Origin: Tubiluchus corallicola
Lineage: Eukaryota; Priapulida; Priapulimorpha; Priapulimorphida; Tubiluchidae
DNA length: 64,000 bases
Assembly: GCA_030141605.1 (NCBI GenBank)
Contig: JAQGDQ010000057.1
Location: forward strand, 372,001-436,000
Direction: 5' to 3'
A program made the translations under genes and the position numbers. The notes beneath the pieces were generated by a model. The model made no database searches and had not been told where the DNA came from. It saw only the letters and a list, made by a program, of their open reading frames with translations. This document shows, in pieces, positions 24,801-39,800 of this stretch (the stretch's first letter is position 1; each line of letters starts with the position of its first letter).

Positions 24801-27800
24801 CATAATCTTGTATAGTCTTTGAGAAACTGCTGAGCTGAAATAGAAGGATACTCCATGGGTTCATTCCTTTGTAGAGCTTCCTACAAAAAAAACTTCACAC
24901 ATTACCATAGCAACTAAAACCTCATCCAGGTAAATTTGTAAGAGAATTGTCCCAATGTCACAGAAAATGAATAAAGTAAATGAAATGTACAGAAAATGAA
25001 GTTCACTTTTTTCTACCAATTTGAGGTAGCCTTGTTAACAGTAAATCTAATTATTGCATCTTTTATCAGTTTTATACATTTAAAAGCATCAACAACGAAT
25101 CTCATCTTGTCTAATAGAACTAATATTACCCAAAATTTTAATATCACTAGTTGTTTTTACAAACTGCAAAAACGATGGGACAAGTTTTGAAGGTAAGACA
25201 TGCAAACAGTAGCCTACAAGGGACAATGACAATAAAAAGGTACAGTTACTGTTAGCGCTATTATAAACTAAACAAATTGCAAAATTGAAACTGACAAGCA
25301 TGGTTCAATTATTTGTAATAACTTTTTTCAAACGAGATGGCAATTAATGAATCATTAATTGAATTATGAATGTGGATGCCAGAATGTTCATAAACCAGTG
25401 CAGTTTATTACACAACAATTATTACTGTTGAAGAAAGAGAGGCGATACTTCACAGATTCATGCTCTGACTGGTTCACAATTTTACACCTTTTCATTTCTT
25501 TCTTTCATTACCGAAATGCGTAATAAGAGTTTAAATGTGTGGGAGAAATGTAAATTCTTCATGCAGAGGGTGAAATTTGTCTGTCCATAATTTTCTCTAA
25601 CATCTTCAGTAACACATTACTAGACGGAACACAGTATGATAATTATTCTTACCAACGAGCTTAGTTTAGTTTAGTTTTACAAACTACTCACATAGTTTGA
25701 GATTAGATTTAGGATGTAATTCTGTTTTCATTATGAATAAAAGGTAGACCCTCATGCCAAATGACAAAAGGCTTTTCTAGAGTAAATAAATGTAGTAAAC
25801 AAAGTAAGAAGAGTAGATAAATGTAGTAAATAAAGAAAATGAGAGTTAGTAAAGTTTAACTGGGAAGCACATCTCACCTCATCGGCAAAGACATGACAAA
25901 CTCCATCAATCATCTTCAATACATAACCTTTATCAGAAGGAAAATCACATTCAAATGGATCTCCTTGAGATACTGGAGGGTGGACGGAGTGTTCTGCAAT
26001 GTAAACAAAACGAACAAGCATAAACAAACGATCATTTGCAAATATCCAAGTAAACAATTCCAAATTCAAATATTCACATCCACATCATGGTTCATTCCTC
26101 TATTTATTTGCAACAAAAAAAAGATGGTACATTCTTACGCGCATTCAGACTAGAGACTTCTCTCGCAAAATATTACAAAAGTCCCCTCTGAGAGTAAACT
26201 TGCAAAGCTGTTCACACTTATGAGAACCTGCGAGAGAACTTAACGCACCATTAAAATGTGTTTTCTGTCTTTAGAAAACTTGTTAGATACAGCTATTACA
26301 TTTATAAATACCTATGAATGTTGAAGTTTTGTGATAGTCAACTGTACTAAGCTGTGAATCACGTTAGAAAATTATAAATTGCATGAGTTAATTTTTTTTG
26401 CTGCAAGCCTGTATGATGTAACGAAATCAGTGAAATAATGTCTGTCTACAACCAATATCTTAAGTCAGTTATTACTACTGACCTGTGTAGTAATTTAATA
26501 GCAAGATGGTACAGAATTTCTAATAATTTTATGGGGTAACTTTATTGGTGTCCTCATGACACACACACTTATTATAAGAATCAAAACCATTGTTTCTCAA
26601 TCTCAATCTCTCTGTTGCACAAAATCATCAAAACTGTTGAATGCTGGTCGCAGAATTGATATCAAGAGTTGAGTGAAAAAAGATGGATGACCTCATCGCA
26701 CAAATGACATTCATTGTGCATCAGCAATATTAATAAAAATCAACTACACGTATCAAAGTTTACACTTGAAGATGCAAAGGCAGTTATTGCCGATGAGGAG
26801 TTGCAGTCTCCACTTTGAAATTTTTCACTTAGCACTTAGTTCTCACAAACTCTGATATTCGAGTGTCGTTGGTTTCTGTAACATCTTGTTTTTTATGTGA
26901 ATGGGTTGATAGCCCATACCTTCCTCCTTTTCACCGTCTTTGGAATTTTAATGAAACATAATTCAAAATTTGCTTTTCTGATCATCTAGAACAAACGTAA
27001 CAGCTTACACGACTTGTATTACTGCTTAAATGAGCTACAGTAAGTAGAATGGATGCAGGTCACATTAATACCAGCTGAAGTTCATTGGAGAAACACGTTA
27101 CATGGCAGCAACGAGTCGCAAACTTGAGGCTCATTATTTTAGAGTTCACACCAGGATACAAAAGGCAGCAGCTGTCTTAATCTGGTCCACTAATCAATCT
27201 ACAGCAGCCACTCATAAAGACAAGGTTAAAATAACAGGATTATTGATAAAGTGGTTAATATGGCTGTAAGGTAGGGTTTTAAAGGCGAAGTCACGATTTA
27301 ATTTACAAAGCTGAGCAGAGCGTCGAACCTGCGCCGACAATCGAAGTAATCCCTAGATCTGAGTTATCTGATGCTTTACACCACTCAGCTACACCCGCAT
27401 CACCTATAAGGAGACATTGTTACAGACTGTTACAAAATTATTAAATAAAGTGCATGTAACAGTGCCATGCAATACACAAGCTCTTATCTAGCCCTAAAGT
27501 GCTTAAAAACACTAACTGAGTAGTTCAAGAAAACAAGAATAATATTGAATTAAATGAAACTAAACTACAGTTCATGCAATTTTCTGTCACACTCTCACTG
27601 TTTTTGCAACAACTAATTGTAATTTAAACTTCAAGTATTTTCATTAAAATAATTTAACCTTCGTGTTATAAGATTCTTAACTTTCAATAAACTTACAATA
27701 ATATACTTTTATATAATTATATATCACAGTATGCTGTTTTTAGCATGATGACACTGCCTTTTCTTTTCAACTATACATACTATTTTATCGAGAAACATGA

Positions 27801-30800
27801 TAGCGCCCAAAAGGAAAGCTTACACAGTTTTTTTAAATATCGATCAAACAGGCTCCACATAAAAACATATTTCAATTATCATTTGTAGGATCAGGAAAGA
27901 AATTAGAAAGTAGGCTTACAAGCATGTTAAAAAACATTACTGGCAAAGCAAAATGCTCCAAAATAAAGTGGCGTTTACGTGGCATCCAGAATGCGTACGC
28001 GTTATGCGGATGCGGAATAGATAAAATTGGTTTATATTGCTTTTAATACACCCATTTATCAGACCTGCATTATGCATTTTCCTGCAGCTATTTCCTATTG
28101 ATTTTTATTCCGATGTTATTCCGCAGGTGGATAACGCATATGCAAATGCCAGGTAAATGTTACCTAACAATATAAGTCTGCACTGCTTTTGTTATTGTTT
28201 TTGTATTGAAGTCAGATTTAAATTTCAGCTTCAAGACATAAATTAATCTGATTTCAATCAAATTTTAGTATTTAATGGATTAAATGTCTGATTGTTAGTG
28301 GAACAATTAAATTCAACGTAAGCAAAAGTTATTAAATACATACATTCCAAGATATTATAAAACATTTACAAATATCCAATCAATCATTTGATTACTTTAT
28401 CGTCAGGAAAACAAATCAAGCATAATGTGGCTTGAACATTCTAAATGCAAGTTATTTCAGTAATGACTGGGGAGTGTGCTATAATCGTGCAAAACTTTCA
28501 TTATAAATCACTTTCTCCGTACGAACTTCTGAAGCAGCTTTAAAGTGAATTAAATGTAATTTAGGAAATCAGCTAAATTTAGCATAATCTGATACACTTC
28601 TGATCAGATTTAATTTAAGTCATGCTTTGATCAGTTTTTTTTCTAATTTTAGCTAGTCTCATATCAGCACAAATTCAGAACCTTATAGCTTGCAAGTCTA
28701 GCAACCATTTGATCATCTCTGCACTAAAAAAGCAGAAAACCAAATCCATTTGCCTAACTGTTTTGTTCCTACATGGATTTTAATATCAAATGTTCTCTAA
28801 TGGCATTTTGTTAAACTTTCTTTCACACATGTCAAATCTGAAATCAAAACTTAAGGAAGTCAGACAATCTAAAACAAATGAATTCATTCCAATTTACTGC
28901 AGAAGAGGGATGCAGATAAATCAAAATTTCATGAAACCATGTTTTCTGAAACAATCAAAGCTATTAGTAAAACACCAAAACGGAACAAGAGAAACAACTG
29001 TTAGTTTTGCGAGACAAAAACTCAGCAAATACCTTTACAACCTGTCTCGAGATAATCCTCTGAGATAGACATAGAACGCGGCATCTTTGTCGCAATAATA
29101 CAAGCTTTACACTCAGACGCAAAACCTGAGCAAATGGCAATAACATTAAAAATATATCATTTGTTAGTAACATATTCATGCACTACACAAACACACCTCT
29201 TGATCATCAAATCTTTTCAAACTTTCTTTACTCTCTCACTCACACTGATATTCAAACAGGGAAAGTGTTGAATACTACACATACTTAAAGGGCCGTTTAC
29301 TGCCCAGTCCTGACACCCTTAATCTAAAGAGCTGACAAGGAAACCAAATTGGTAAGCTACCTCGCTCAAAGTTAACTTCAGGTAAACTTACAATCCATAG
29401 ATCACAAGAGCTATAAATTTAATTGACTGAATAAAACAATAACACATAGAGAATAAAATGCTCTAAGACCAAATGATGCACAGTACATAGCTGCCAACAG
29501 GTAGTATTATTCTACCTACTGTAGACTAAAAGCCAGAAAAGTCAATCCACAGTTTAGATGCAAGTCGGTTCATATCGTCATAGAACCTCAAAGACATACT
29601 TGAACAAATCACATCAATGTCAATTGAATATTGCAATGCCTGAATGGAAACATACATGTGCAGCACATCAGATCTATGTCAATTTTTTTTGTATCACAAA
29701 ACTGAAAATAACTATGAAGTGAATAACTTGCAAATAACTATAAAGTTCTATGATTATAAAACTGATCAAAACTTCTACATAGTGCCCAAAGTCACAAGCA
29801 CTGAGAAGAACTGACTTGTGCACAATTCTACAAGTACAGTACTTGCTGGAGTGTGACCATATGTGCATGCAGGAGTTCCAGGTGTAAATAAAAGTGACAG
29901 ATAAGCATGAAATGTAAAACTGTGGTTTTTTTAAATTTAAAATTTAAATTTTAAAAAATGAAAAACTGTAACAGAATTCCATAACAATTCGATAGCAGCA
30001 GGTAAAATGCAACCAGAAAACAAGCAGTATAAGAAAAAATGCAAAAGGGCAACAAAATCCATGAACAGTTAAATAACAGATAACAAATTAAATTGCAAAA
30101 ACTGCAAAGAATCTAGTAACAATTTTATAACAGGTAATAAAAACACAGATAAGACTACTACTTCAGAAGCATTAAGACAGAAAACATGACAAAATTCTAC
30201 AACAACAGTCCAGGTGCAAACAACAGGAACAATTCAAGTCAATAAGAATAGACTTTAAAAAGCTACAACACAATCTTGAAGCAAAAAAAATCATAAGAAC
30301 TCAACGTAACCCATGCAACAAACCAGAACATAAAAAAATCATAATGCCATGAGACAGACAAACCAAAAAAAATCTGTAACAACACAATGGGGTTCAAAAA
30401 ACGTCCAGAAAACGATGACAAATTAGAAATTTACAAAGCAAGTGTAACTAATCCTATGTAATCTATGTATCAGATGACGTAGAACAATGCATTAAAATTT
30501 AGTCTGCAAAAAGTGTTAGAAACTGGCACTTTACAAAATTGAAATTTCACACTGTGATATTACAATATATTGGTTTTTGCTAGTGACAGTTCATAACTTT
30601 AGTGGTTTTTAACTTATGTGCTAAAAGTTAATGTTAAAAAATGACATGCTGGAATGTCAGATAATCACCAAATGAAAAACAGCCATGCTGACATATAAAA
30701 AACTCAATAACAAGGCATAATTACAATAAAGAAATCAACCAGTTTACATTGTGATCTTCAAAAGAGAAAATAAAGCAATGATGAAGATTTGTTGTCAAGA

Positions 30801-33800
30801 AACAAAGGGATGTAATATATCCCTTTATATATCTGGAATTCCCTTGCAGAGAAAATGTACGATGGCCGCACAAAGCTCTTTATGAGGAGAAACTAAACAC
30901 AAAAACTGTTGAGTGCTAGGACCAAATACACCTTCAAGAAATGGAAACTGTATGAAGAAATGCTTTTGTTTAGTATGCATTGAAAATGCTGGATGCATAG
31001 AACACTTGCTGTAAACTTGAACAATTGATAGTGACATGTGGAATTTTTTTGGGCATTTATTTGTTAACTTATTGACTTAAAACTTATGCATCTTATGTAT
31101 CCTTTGTAACATCTTTAGTACCATCTAGTAAAATAGTAAAATTTTTGCGATTTATATGTAACTGTAAGCAAGATTAGTGTGGTCATTTTCAAGAGATTCT
31201 ATTATTTTCTTCTTATAATATCGCGATCAAAACTTCGGCACATTTTCGAAGCAGCTAATATACAACGAAAATTTGTGTGCGTGTGTAAGTTTCTGTCTAT
31301 TATTTATGCAGGCAATATGCTGCAGTATACCTGTAGATGTTGTGTACCATAAGAATCAGTATGGCTCCATGAAGGCTTTACAAAAACGATTATTTAGGAC
31401 ACAACCCTCTAATATAATAACATAATAGCATAACACGAGGACAAAATAACATCCATAATAGCAGTTTTTAGTACATTCTGTTATATTCAGCCATCCAAAA
31501 TGTCTTTTTGGAGGCTTTAGAGGGTTCTGAGTTCAAATATCGGCATCACCACGCTATCCAAATAAGCACATCAGTGCAGGTGGAAGCAACATGTTCATTT
31601 ATATAATTCTATAGTGCTACATCTGTTTTTATAATTATCACTTTCAATCGACGATAAGTAACATTTAAAACCTAAATCTTACGGGCAAATTCTAAGAAAA
31701 ACAAGTCAGTAGGAAAACTGCAAAAAGATGCTTATGTTATCTCACATATCGCTTATGTGGCTTGTTGCAAGTCCTCGAAAAATTTTACAAGCTGGTCGTT
31801 TATAGTATCAATAAAATCACTTAAATTTAAACCAACCTAATGTACTAGTGTGATTTAAATGCTTTGTACTGCCTTCTTGCTTTATCAGATCTAAATCAAC
31901 ATCTTCATCTTCCTGCAGAGCTTGCATGTATCTGAAGGTTATATTAGGAAAGCTTTGCAGTGAGGCAGACATATACGCCAAACGCATTTTCAAAGCTGTC
32001 ACTAGCTGCTCGGATGCCTCCTGTAGATCAGATAGCGGCACCTAGAAGAAAAAAAACGTAACATTACAGTGACTTGCACAAACGCCACTTAATACTCATG
32101 AAAACAACCAGTATAACTAAATCATAATAACTCAGGTGATACATTTTTGTGATGGATTGCTAGACAAATAAAGTGATAACCCTTAACGTTTCTCCATAGA
32201 TGAACAACTTATAAATTACTTTTAAACATTTTATTGAGATAAACTAGTTTTACAAAACTTGTTAGCGACTCAACAAGTCATCTTATTTATCGTAAATCAT
32301 GTAATTGAAAACTGCTATTTGCTTTTCAATGCACATTCTCTTTATACAGTGCACCATTACACATTCAGCATTCAACACTGCATTAATTAGCAAAGCATAG
32401 TTAACAAAGATTGTAGTGTTTGGACAGTAGTTTCAAGAATCATCTGAAGTAATATACATTGCACAGGAAGAAACCATAGGCAACATTTTTAGTAAAACCT
32501 ATCCATTCACTTTCCTTCTTCCTAAAGTAAAACCATGCTTACCCCACTCGTGTCCTCCCCGCCGATGGACACACGTTGAAAATTTACAGTTTCATCCTCT
32601 AGGATTGTTTCTGGGACAATGGACGGCTCTCGGACAGCATCTATCAAGTCACTTTCACCATCTACTTTTAATTTGTTAATTGCAGGTATCCAAGACCTGT
32701 AGGGAAAAAAATTAATGAGAAATATTTCGTAACTTGCCGAGAGTCATTTCTCTCTAGCCTGAACGCTCTTGCAAGACCTGTCACGAATTTTGCTGAGAAT
32801 CAGCTTGCGCTTACTGTCGGTTTAGACAGAATGAGAGTAAGTATCGGTTTAGAGAGTAACTAGCAACAAATTTTACTCTCTAATCTGAAACTGCTTGTGA
32901 GTTACTTCGCAAGAAAACTTGCTAATCTGCTGTTACCTGTTGCAAATGTTCATTTGTAATCCTGCAAAATGGTTAAAATTTAAGATGTACAATAAACAAA
33001 TATTTAAAACTACTAGAAGAACGAGCTGAAGGATTATTAACTATTCATTGTATGAAATGAAGTTCCTGTTATGTAATTAGAAGAATGTTTTCATTCTTGC
33101 ATTTCATGCGCCTCGAGGAAGTGTTACGTTTTTAAAGATCGTTGTTGTACTATTCATTACTGCTTGCTCAATAATGAAATCAATGTCAAACAGGTATGTA
33201 GCTCAGGTATTGATTTTAACAATGAACGCACTGTACAGAAGTAAATCCAAATAGCATTTTCGTTTAGTTTTAAAAGGAAAATCCAATTTTAAGAACTTAG
33301 AAAGTTGTAGTATTAAATTATCTCTCGGTCTGAGTAACGTGTTTTAACACAATTTGCTGATATAGCTTAATAACACAACATTGCAACTTTTCTTAGTACC
33401 ACAAAATGCTACTGTCAGTTATTTTTAAATGGTTTGGTATATTATGGCATAATAATTACTGTTACTTTCAATATTATAAAACCAGAAAAAATGAAAATAG
33501 CTAAAAAATCAAAAGAATTACACTGAATCTTGACAGGTAATAAGTGAACGTATATGGGGGTGTTATCGTTTAACAAAATACATTATACTGAATGAAGGTA
33601 AAAATGGCACAGGAAAAAATGAAACGATAAAAATGGCACAGGAAAAAATGACACCACAAAAATGGCACAGGAAAAAAATGACACAGGAAAAAATGACACC
33701 GTAGAAATGGTGCAGGGAAGTGCTTTACAAATATCTTTTGTACGTTGTGGTCAGTTGAGTTTTGTGAAAAAAGAACGGGCGAAAAAGTGGTCACTTTGGC

Positions 33801-36800
33801 AAAAGTGGCCACGTTTTCATCCCCTCCCTGTCCAGGAATCTGCTTCATAATGCATCTTTCTTGTCCCCTATCAACTTTCTTCACAAAGTTTCATGGAAAT
33901 TTGTTAAATACTTTTTGTGTAACAAGCTTACTGCTGTGCAATAGACAAAAAACTAAACAGACAAACAAACAGTGTTGGAGCATAACTTCCATTTGTGCCC
34001 CTTTTTCCTGTGCCGTTTTTGTCATTTCTTTTTTACCTGTGCCATTTTTACAGTGCACCCATTATACTGAATGGATGAATGAATGAATGATAGTGAGTAA
34101 TGCATGCTACAAAACTCATGTACACAGTTGTTGATAAAATGATAATACCTCACATAAGAATTTTATAATTCTTTACAACCATTTACTAGTTTTACATCTG
34201 TTCACTGGAATGGATTTGACAGGTAAAGTATATATGAAAGTGTCCTTCATACATTCTAAGGGCAAAAGACGAACAATCGCCAAGGCGACTGCATGCAAGA
34301 TTTTCAGGCCACAAACAATGAAAACACCTGAGTAGATAATATTTTAAAATAGTACTTAGTGGCATACAACAATAAATAACAAAGGTGACAACATGAATAT
34401 ATCTGAGCACAAATCTAATACTATACACGTAAACTAACAACAAAAATTAAGCAATAATGCTAAAGATGATTTCTTTTTGTTTACTATTTTGAAAAATACT
34501 GTTTAATTCATTAACAAGATGCATGTGGAAAAGGTGTGTATTAAATAATGCAAGACGTTAAGTGACGTAGTTCTTATTCACTAACTCAGTCGGGCAGCTC
34601 AAGATATCAACACAAACAAACAACAGGAAGCAGATAGACAAAAACTTATAGCAAGGAAAATAAGCAACGTTTCTCCTCCGGTCTTTTCCAGAAATTTACT
34701 ATGTAGTATACACTATGAGAATGGTAGTGAAGCTTTACATACCTAGTAAAAAGATTATGACAAAAATCTGTCTAATAAAGAGCTATTCAAGCATATGACA
34801 TTTCAAGCACTAGCCTCACTAGTTCTCACCTTAGGCTTACTCCTGAAAACAGCTATTTTATGTTAACCTTAGGCTTATCTTATGTAGCGTACCTTTCTCA
34901 TGTGGAATATTATAATGTACGCCTATATTATTATTCGATAACTACTGTTTTAATACACGTTTTGTTTAACCCTTTATTGGCATATCAAACAGTTTTAGGT
35001 TAGGTGGGCCATAAGACCGCCTCAGAATACAACCTTCCTGAGGGATTTTTACAGAAATGCCAAAACAGGACCCTGAATATGCATGGTATAGTGAAAGCTC
35101 ATCAGAGGATAAAAGCAGATAAAAGAATTTTATGCAAGGGGCAAAAGACAAAGTGCCCCCCCCCGGGATATGATTGTGCCTCATTTCAGTTATCTAATTT
35201 ATAACAAACCAGTATTCACTTTTGTGTTTAGGCAAGCACAAGCAACATCTTTGGTCCAAATCAAAAAAGAAGCACCAGTGAAACCTTTGTTCTGTTGAAA
35301 GCCAGAGTTCATAAAATTTAATGCAGTAATTGAAGGCTGTATGACATATTTTGACGACAGATTAATTTTGTACATTCCAAAAACAAAGATGTTAAAATTC
35401 TCGCAAGTGAAAGTATTTTGCCATAGTAGGTAAACTGTCTGTGCCTGAATTTCCCTAATCTTATCAATTGCAAAGCTTTCAGCTGGTTAAAAATGAATTC
35501 ATATTTTGCAAAAATTTTCTTGCTTTTATATAAGAAGGCAAAACTAACAATTTGAAAGCCAACCAGGCTTTTGAAAGAGAACCCAATTTTTATCCAGGTT
35601 TTCCACTTTTTGCCAGCATAAGCAAAACAGACAACAGACATGCCATGCACAGTTGCCATGGCAACTACAGATACAGATGTAAATCTAACATATGTTACAG
35701 TGATCTATAATACTATATCCATGCAAATTGAGAAAAGCAAAAGGTAGTTTTGGTGGAAAAATTTTTAGCCAACTTACAACCCGTGGTTTTTCTGCTGTGC
35801 ATATAGGTTTAATACTCCCATACGCTTGCTTTAAATACAGCAAAATCTTTAATACTCTGTTAGACTTCAACAGTATTTTCCACAAAAGAATATGAAGGCA
35901 TAATAATAGACCGATGTTAAACTCCAAACAGGAAAAAACAGCTATGGGATGATGTTTCTAGTATTTGAACATGTTAGCTGTCCTGTCATAGATGCAGTAG
36001 ATCATTTGTTGGGCAGACAAAAAGCACACCATTGACATGTACACAAACACAAGAATTCAAATAATTGGTCAAACAGAGCCCAAATAACAGAATATTATGA
36101 CTGTGATTGAAATGAAGTTGGATAATTTTAGAATACTGATTGCCACAGCAACCAGTGCAACTTGTTAAGACAAGAATTTTGTCACATCTAAGGTAAACTT
36201 ATTTGCTCTTTGTTGAATGGTTTCTGTTGCTATGACAATTTTTGCAGTTTTACATACACTCTACAAAGCCACATGGTAGTATAGATTCGGTAGACCTATT
36301 ATACAAGTGCAGTTACTATAGCGACATCTTGTAGAATGTAGAATAAAAATGGTTGTGATTCAAAAAGTCATATTTAATGATTAATGGTTTATCCAATAAT
36401 AATTTCAAGCATGAAATCCTAACAGAACTTTAATTTCATTTTCAAATACAGTAGTTTAGTTAGAAAATTGGCAATGATTGCACTAAGAATATTATATAAA
36501 TGCTACTCATTCTCTATTGCACGAGTAATCTTTTTAGGAGGCACGGCACTACCCCTTCCAAAAATTATGGATATGGCACATCTCAGTAAATACATAGACT
36601 TGGGACCCCTAATAACACTGCTACTTTTCATTCTAGTCAGTAAGTGTCTGCTGTCCTATTACAACTGTACAACTGTTTAGTTATAAACAGATCAACTAAT
36701 CAGCATTTCCCTTCAACTAATCAACATTCAGAAGCTTCTTGGCTTCTTTGCACAACCTTCCTCATTAACCTTTGAATATTCACATTGACTGCACTGCTCA

Positions 36801-39800
36801 TTAGTCTGGCTTCACCTATAAATCTAGTGAATGCTTGCTACAAGAAATGATTCTTAGATATATCATGAAATTAATTGTTATGTAGTTCTAACACATCTTG
36901 GTAACTACTGTAATTTGTAAACTTGGACGGCACTACAATTTTGAAACAAATTACCTCTTCGCAAGGTTTCGTTCGATCCTCATTCTCTGCTCGTTCTGCT
37001 CTATTGGCACTTCTGGTACCTCATACGGAGCAGAGATCTCATTCGATTTCAATTGACTCCTCTGCTGCACATTTTCCATCAATTCCTGGAGCTTCTGCTC
37101 GTCCAGGACGGGCGAAGATGCTGCCCATAGTGGCGACGTTGTCAGTGGGAGAGACGCTGAACGTTGACCTAAAGTAAAAATTAAAAATTCTGTTAAAACA
37201 ACTTCAACATAAAAATCTCATCAAAGGAATTATTAAAATGATATTCAATTGGATTCACAGTAATAAACTACAATGTATGTCCTCTAGTACTAATATAGTT
37301 TTTAATATCTCGTCTTAATATAGTTTTTAATTTTTTTATAACAACAACATTTTTTAAAACAGCATTAATTTCACAAGCAACCCAGCATAATAAAGTAATT
37401 GTGGGAGGTCACAAAAAGAACGTAGCCTTAAATTTACCACTCTACGAACCCAGATGAAAAGTTCCTGTTCGTCAGTCCACACCTCTATGCACCCAAAAAG
37501 AAAGTTTTTAAATAATTCACACACACTAGCACATCATAAGACAACTTTTCTAATGTTAAATTTACATTTTTTGACATGTCTCTAAAGACCTCAATTTATA
37601 GTCTCTAATAATCACCCAAAAAGTTCTTGAGCTTTAATTCGTAGAATCTAATGTTCACCCAAGAAATTTTTGCACTTCAACTCATAGCCTGTAATGTTCC
37701 CCCAAGAAGTTCTAAAGCTTCAACTCACAGCTTCTAATGCACCTCTACAGAACAATTTAAACTTCAATCCACACCCAGGCAAGGCTACTCAACTCCAACC
37801 ATACTCTTTTTCACTACCCAACAAAAGTTCGCAAATTTCAATCAAAACGCTTGAGCTCGGTACAATGTAAAAAAGAAATACTGCTCAAACCAATAGCAAA
37901 ATTACATCTGAGGTGCCCCAAGATGCTGCAGGTTAAGTCACCCACCGAAATACCATTCAAGTGGCAGTAATTTGACCTGACAAACTTAGAAATACCACTG
38001 TCCTGCAAAATTTATTAACAGCACAACCAACATGCTACGATACAAGGTATATTCTACTTATGTGCTGACCTCCAACATTTAATGTAATAAAAGTCAGCAA
38101 ACATGATGAGTTTATGGCATATGTGATCACATATATCTACTAAGTACTTATTTCATTACTGATGGATAATGATGGGATGCATATAATTAGTTCATTCAAT
38201 GTGCTGTTTTTATTTATGCAGATAAGCACTAACACAGGTAAAAACAACCGAACATATGTACATAAGTGTATGTGCATATTATAAGAACTGTTAAGTACAC
38301 AAGTATGTCAAAATAAATGCATTAGTGTTTCATGCCCTGAATACCAACATCTTATAACAATTAACATTCGGCACCAAATGTATACATGTAATAAAGCGAG
38401 TTGTAAATGTGTTCAATGTGTTAAACTTACAATATGTGTTCATTTTACTGCCTTAAACATAGGATTAATTCCTATATAAGCATACTGTACAAAGCAATTA
38501 CTGCACACAGAATTAGGATGCAGAAGGCTCAAAGGTAGAAACTGCCACTTGAAACAAACTAAGCAGCAATAGCTTTGCTGTACAATGTTGGATGATGCAC
38601 AGGGCACGTTGACGCCAAGCATCGTTCCAGTTTGCCTGTTTCCTTTTTGAGCTTTTGGAGTTTAACAAGTGAAGACTGAGGAAGACTGAAGCTAAGCCAT
38701 GGTAGCATTCTAGTAAATGTAAAGCATGGCTTAACAACAAAAAATGATAACAAGAGTAGAAGAACCCCATTTCTAGGAAAAGACTTGAAAAAATGGTGCA
38801 TGTACAATGCACCTCACCAACTTCGTAGACATTGTTCATTGTCCAACAGCGAAAGAAAATGATGAAAACCATTTGCACTAAACAACGTTAAACAATGAAG
38901 CCAAACAAATAAGCACTGCTACGATTATAATCAATTGTGGATTTATAACATCAAACACTGCGACATTTAAACAATGCCAAAGCAATGAATCCAAATCACC
39001 AAACATTGCTACATTTAAACAATGCCAAAGCAATGAATCCATATCATCAAACACAGCAACATTTAAACAACACCAAAGCAATGACCACCAATGATACTTC
39101 AAGCAACGTATCGACATCATCAAGCACTGCTACTTTTAAACAATGCTCAATCAATAAATCCAAATTATCAAACACTGTCCAACAATCAAAGCAAAATAAG
39201 CAACAATATCCATCACAACCATCAAACACTGTTCCCAAAATGGAGCAAAGCTATGAACACTGCTGCAGTTGAACAACATCTACATAGGAAGTAAACAATG
39301 TAAATACAAAATGAACCCTGTTACCATTAAACAAATACTCAACATTATGTAAGTCATTATCAATGGATATTTCCACTACTAAATGTTTTTCACTATTCAA
39401 TAACAAAGCCATGCAAGCCACACTACTGCGGCATAACAAAGCTAAGCAAAAATAAACACAGCCTCACAGCCACAATTCAAGTGAAAATTATTAATGATAT
39501 TATGTAAGATGTCAGAACATAGATGTCACAAATTAAAATTATTGTCAAAATTTTTATGTAAAGTGATTAATGATAGAGTTCTATAACCCCAAAATCTTCA
39601 GAAATCTACACTACAATAGTAACTCATAGCAAAACTAAATTTGCTCAATGCAAAACCGCAATGAGATGCCATGAAAAATTTGTATAAAAAATGAAGTGCT
39701 TCAAATGATAGTAACAGATAATAACAATGCAAACATGTAGTGCAGTGCTTTTACAATCTGAGATAAATATAAATCTTACGTGGGTATGTCATCTCGCTAG

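Noticed and set aside
27311-27410. Functional tRNA-Leu or tRNA-Ser gene
   Set aside because: A and B boxes are good but the acceptor stem and anticodon arm do not pair.
33570-34086. Three overlapping open frames of 62-113 codons
   Set aside because: They lie in the repeat-built ends of a mobile element and are not protein-like.
36923-37177. Plus-strand open frame of 84 codons
   Set aside because: Antisense shadow of AMPD exon 2, which has conserved text and good splice sites.
38878-39294. Overlapping open frames on both strands, Asn/Thr-rich or hydrophobic
   Set aside because: The 48-bp tandem repeat keeps all frames open; no domain or splice support.
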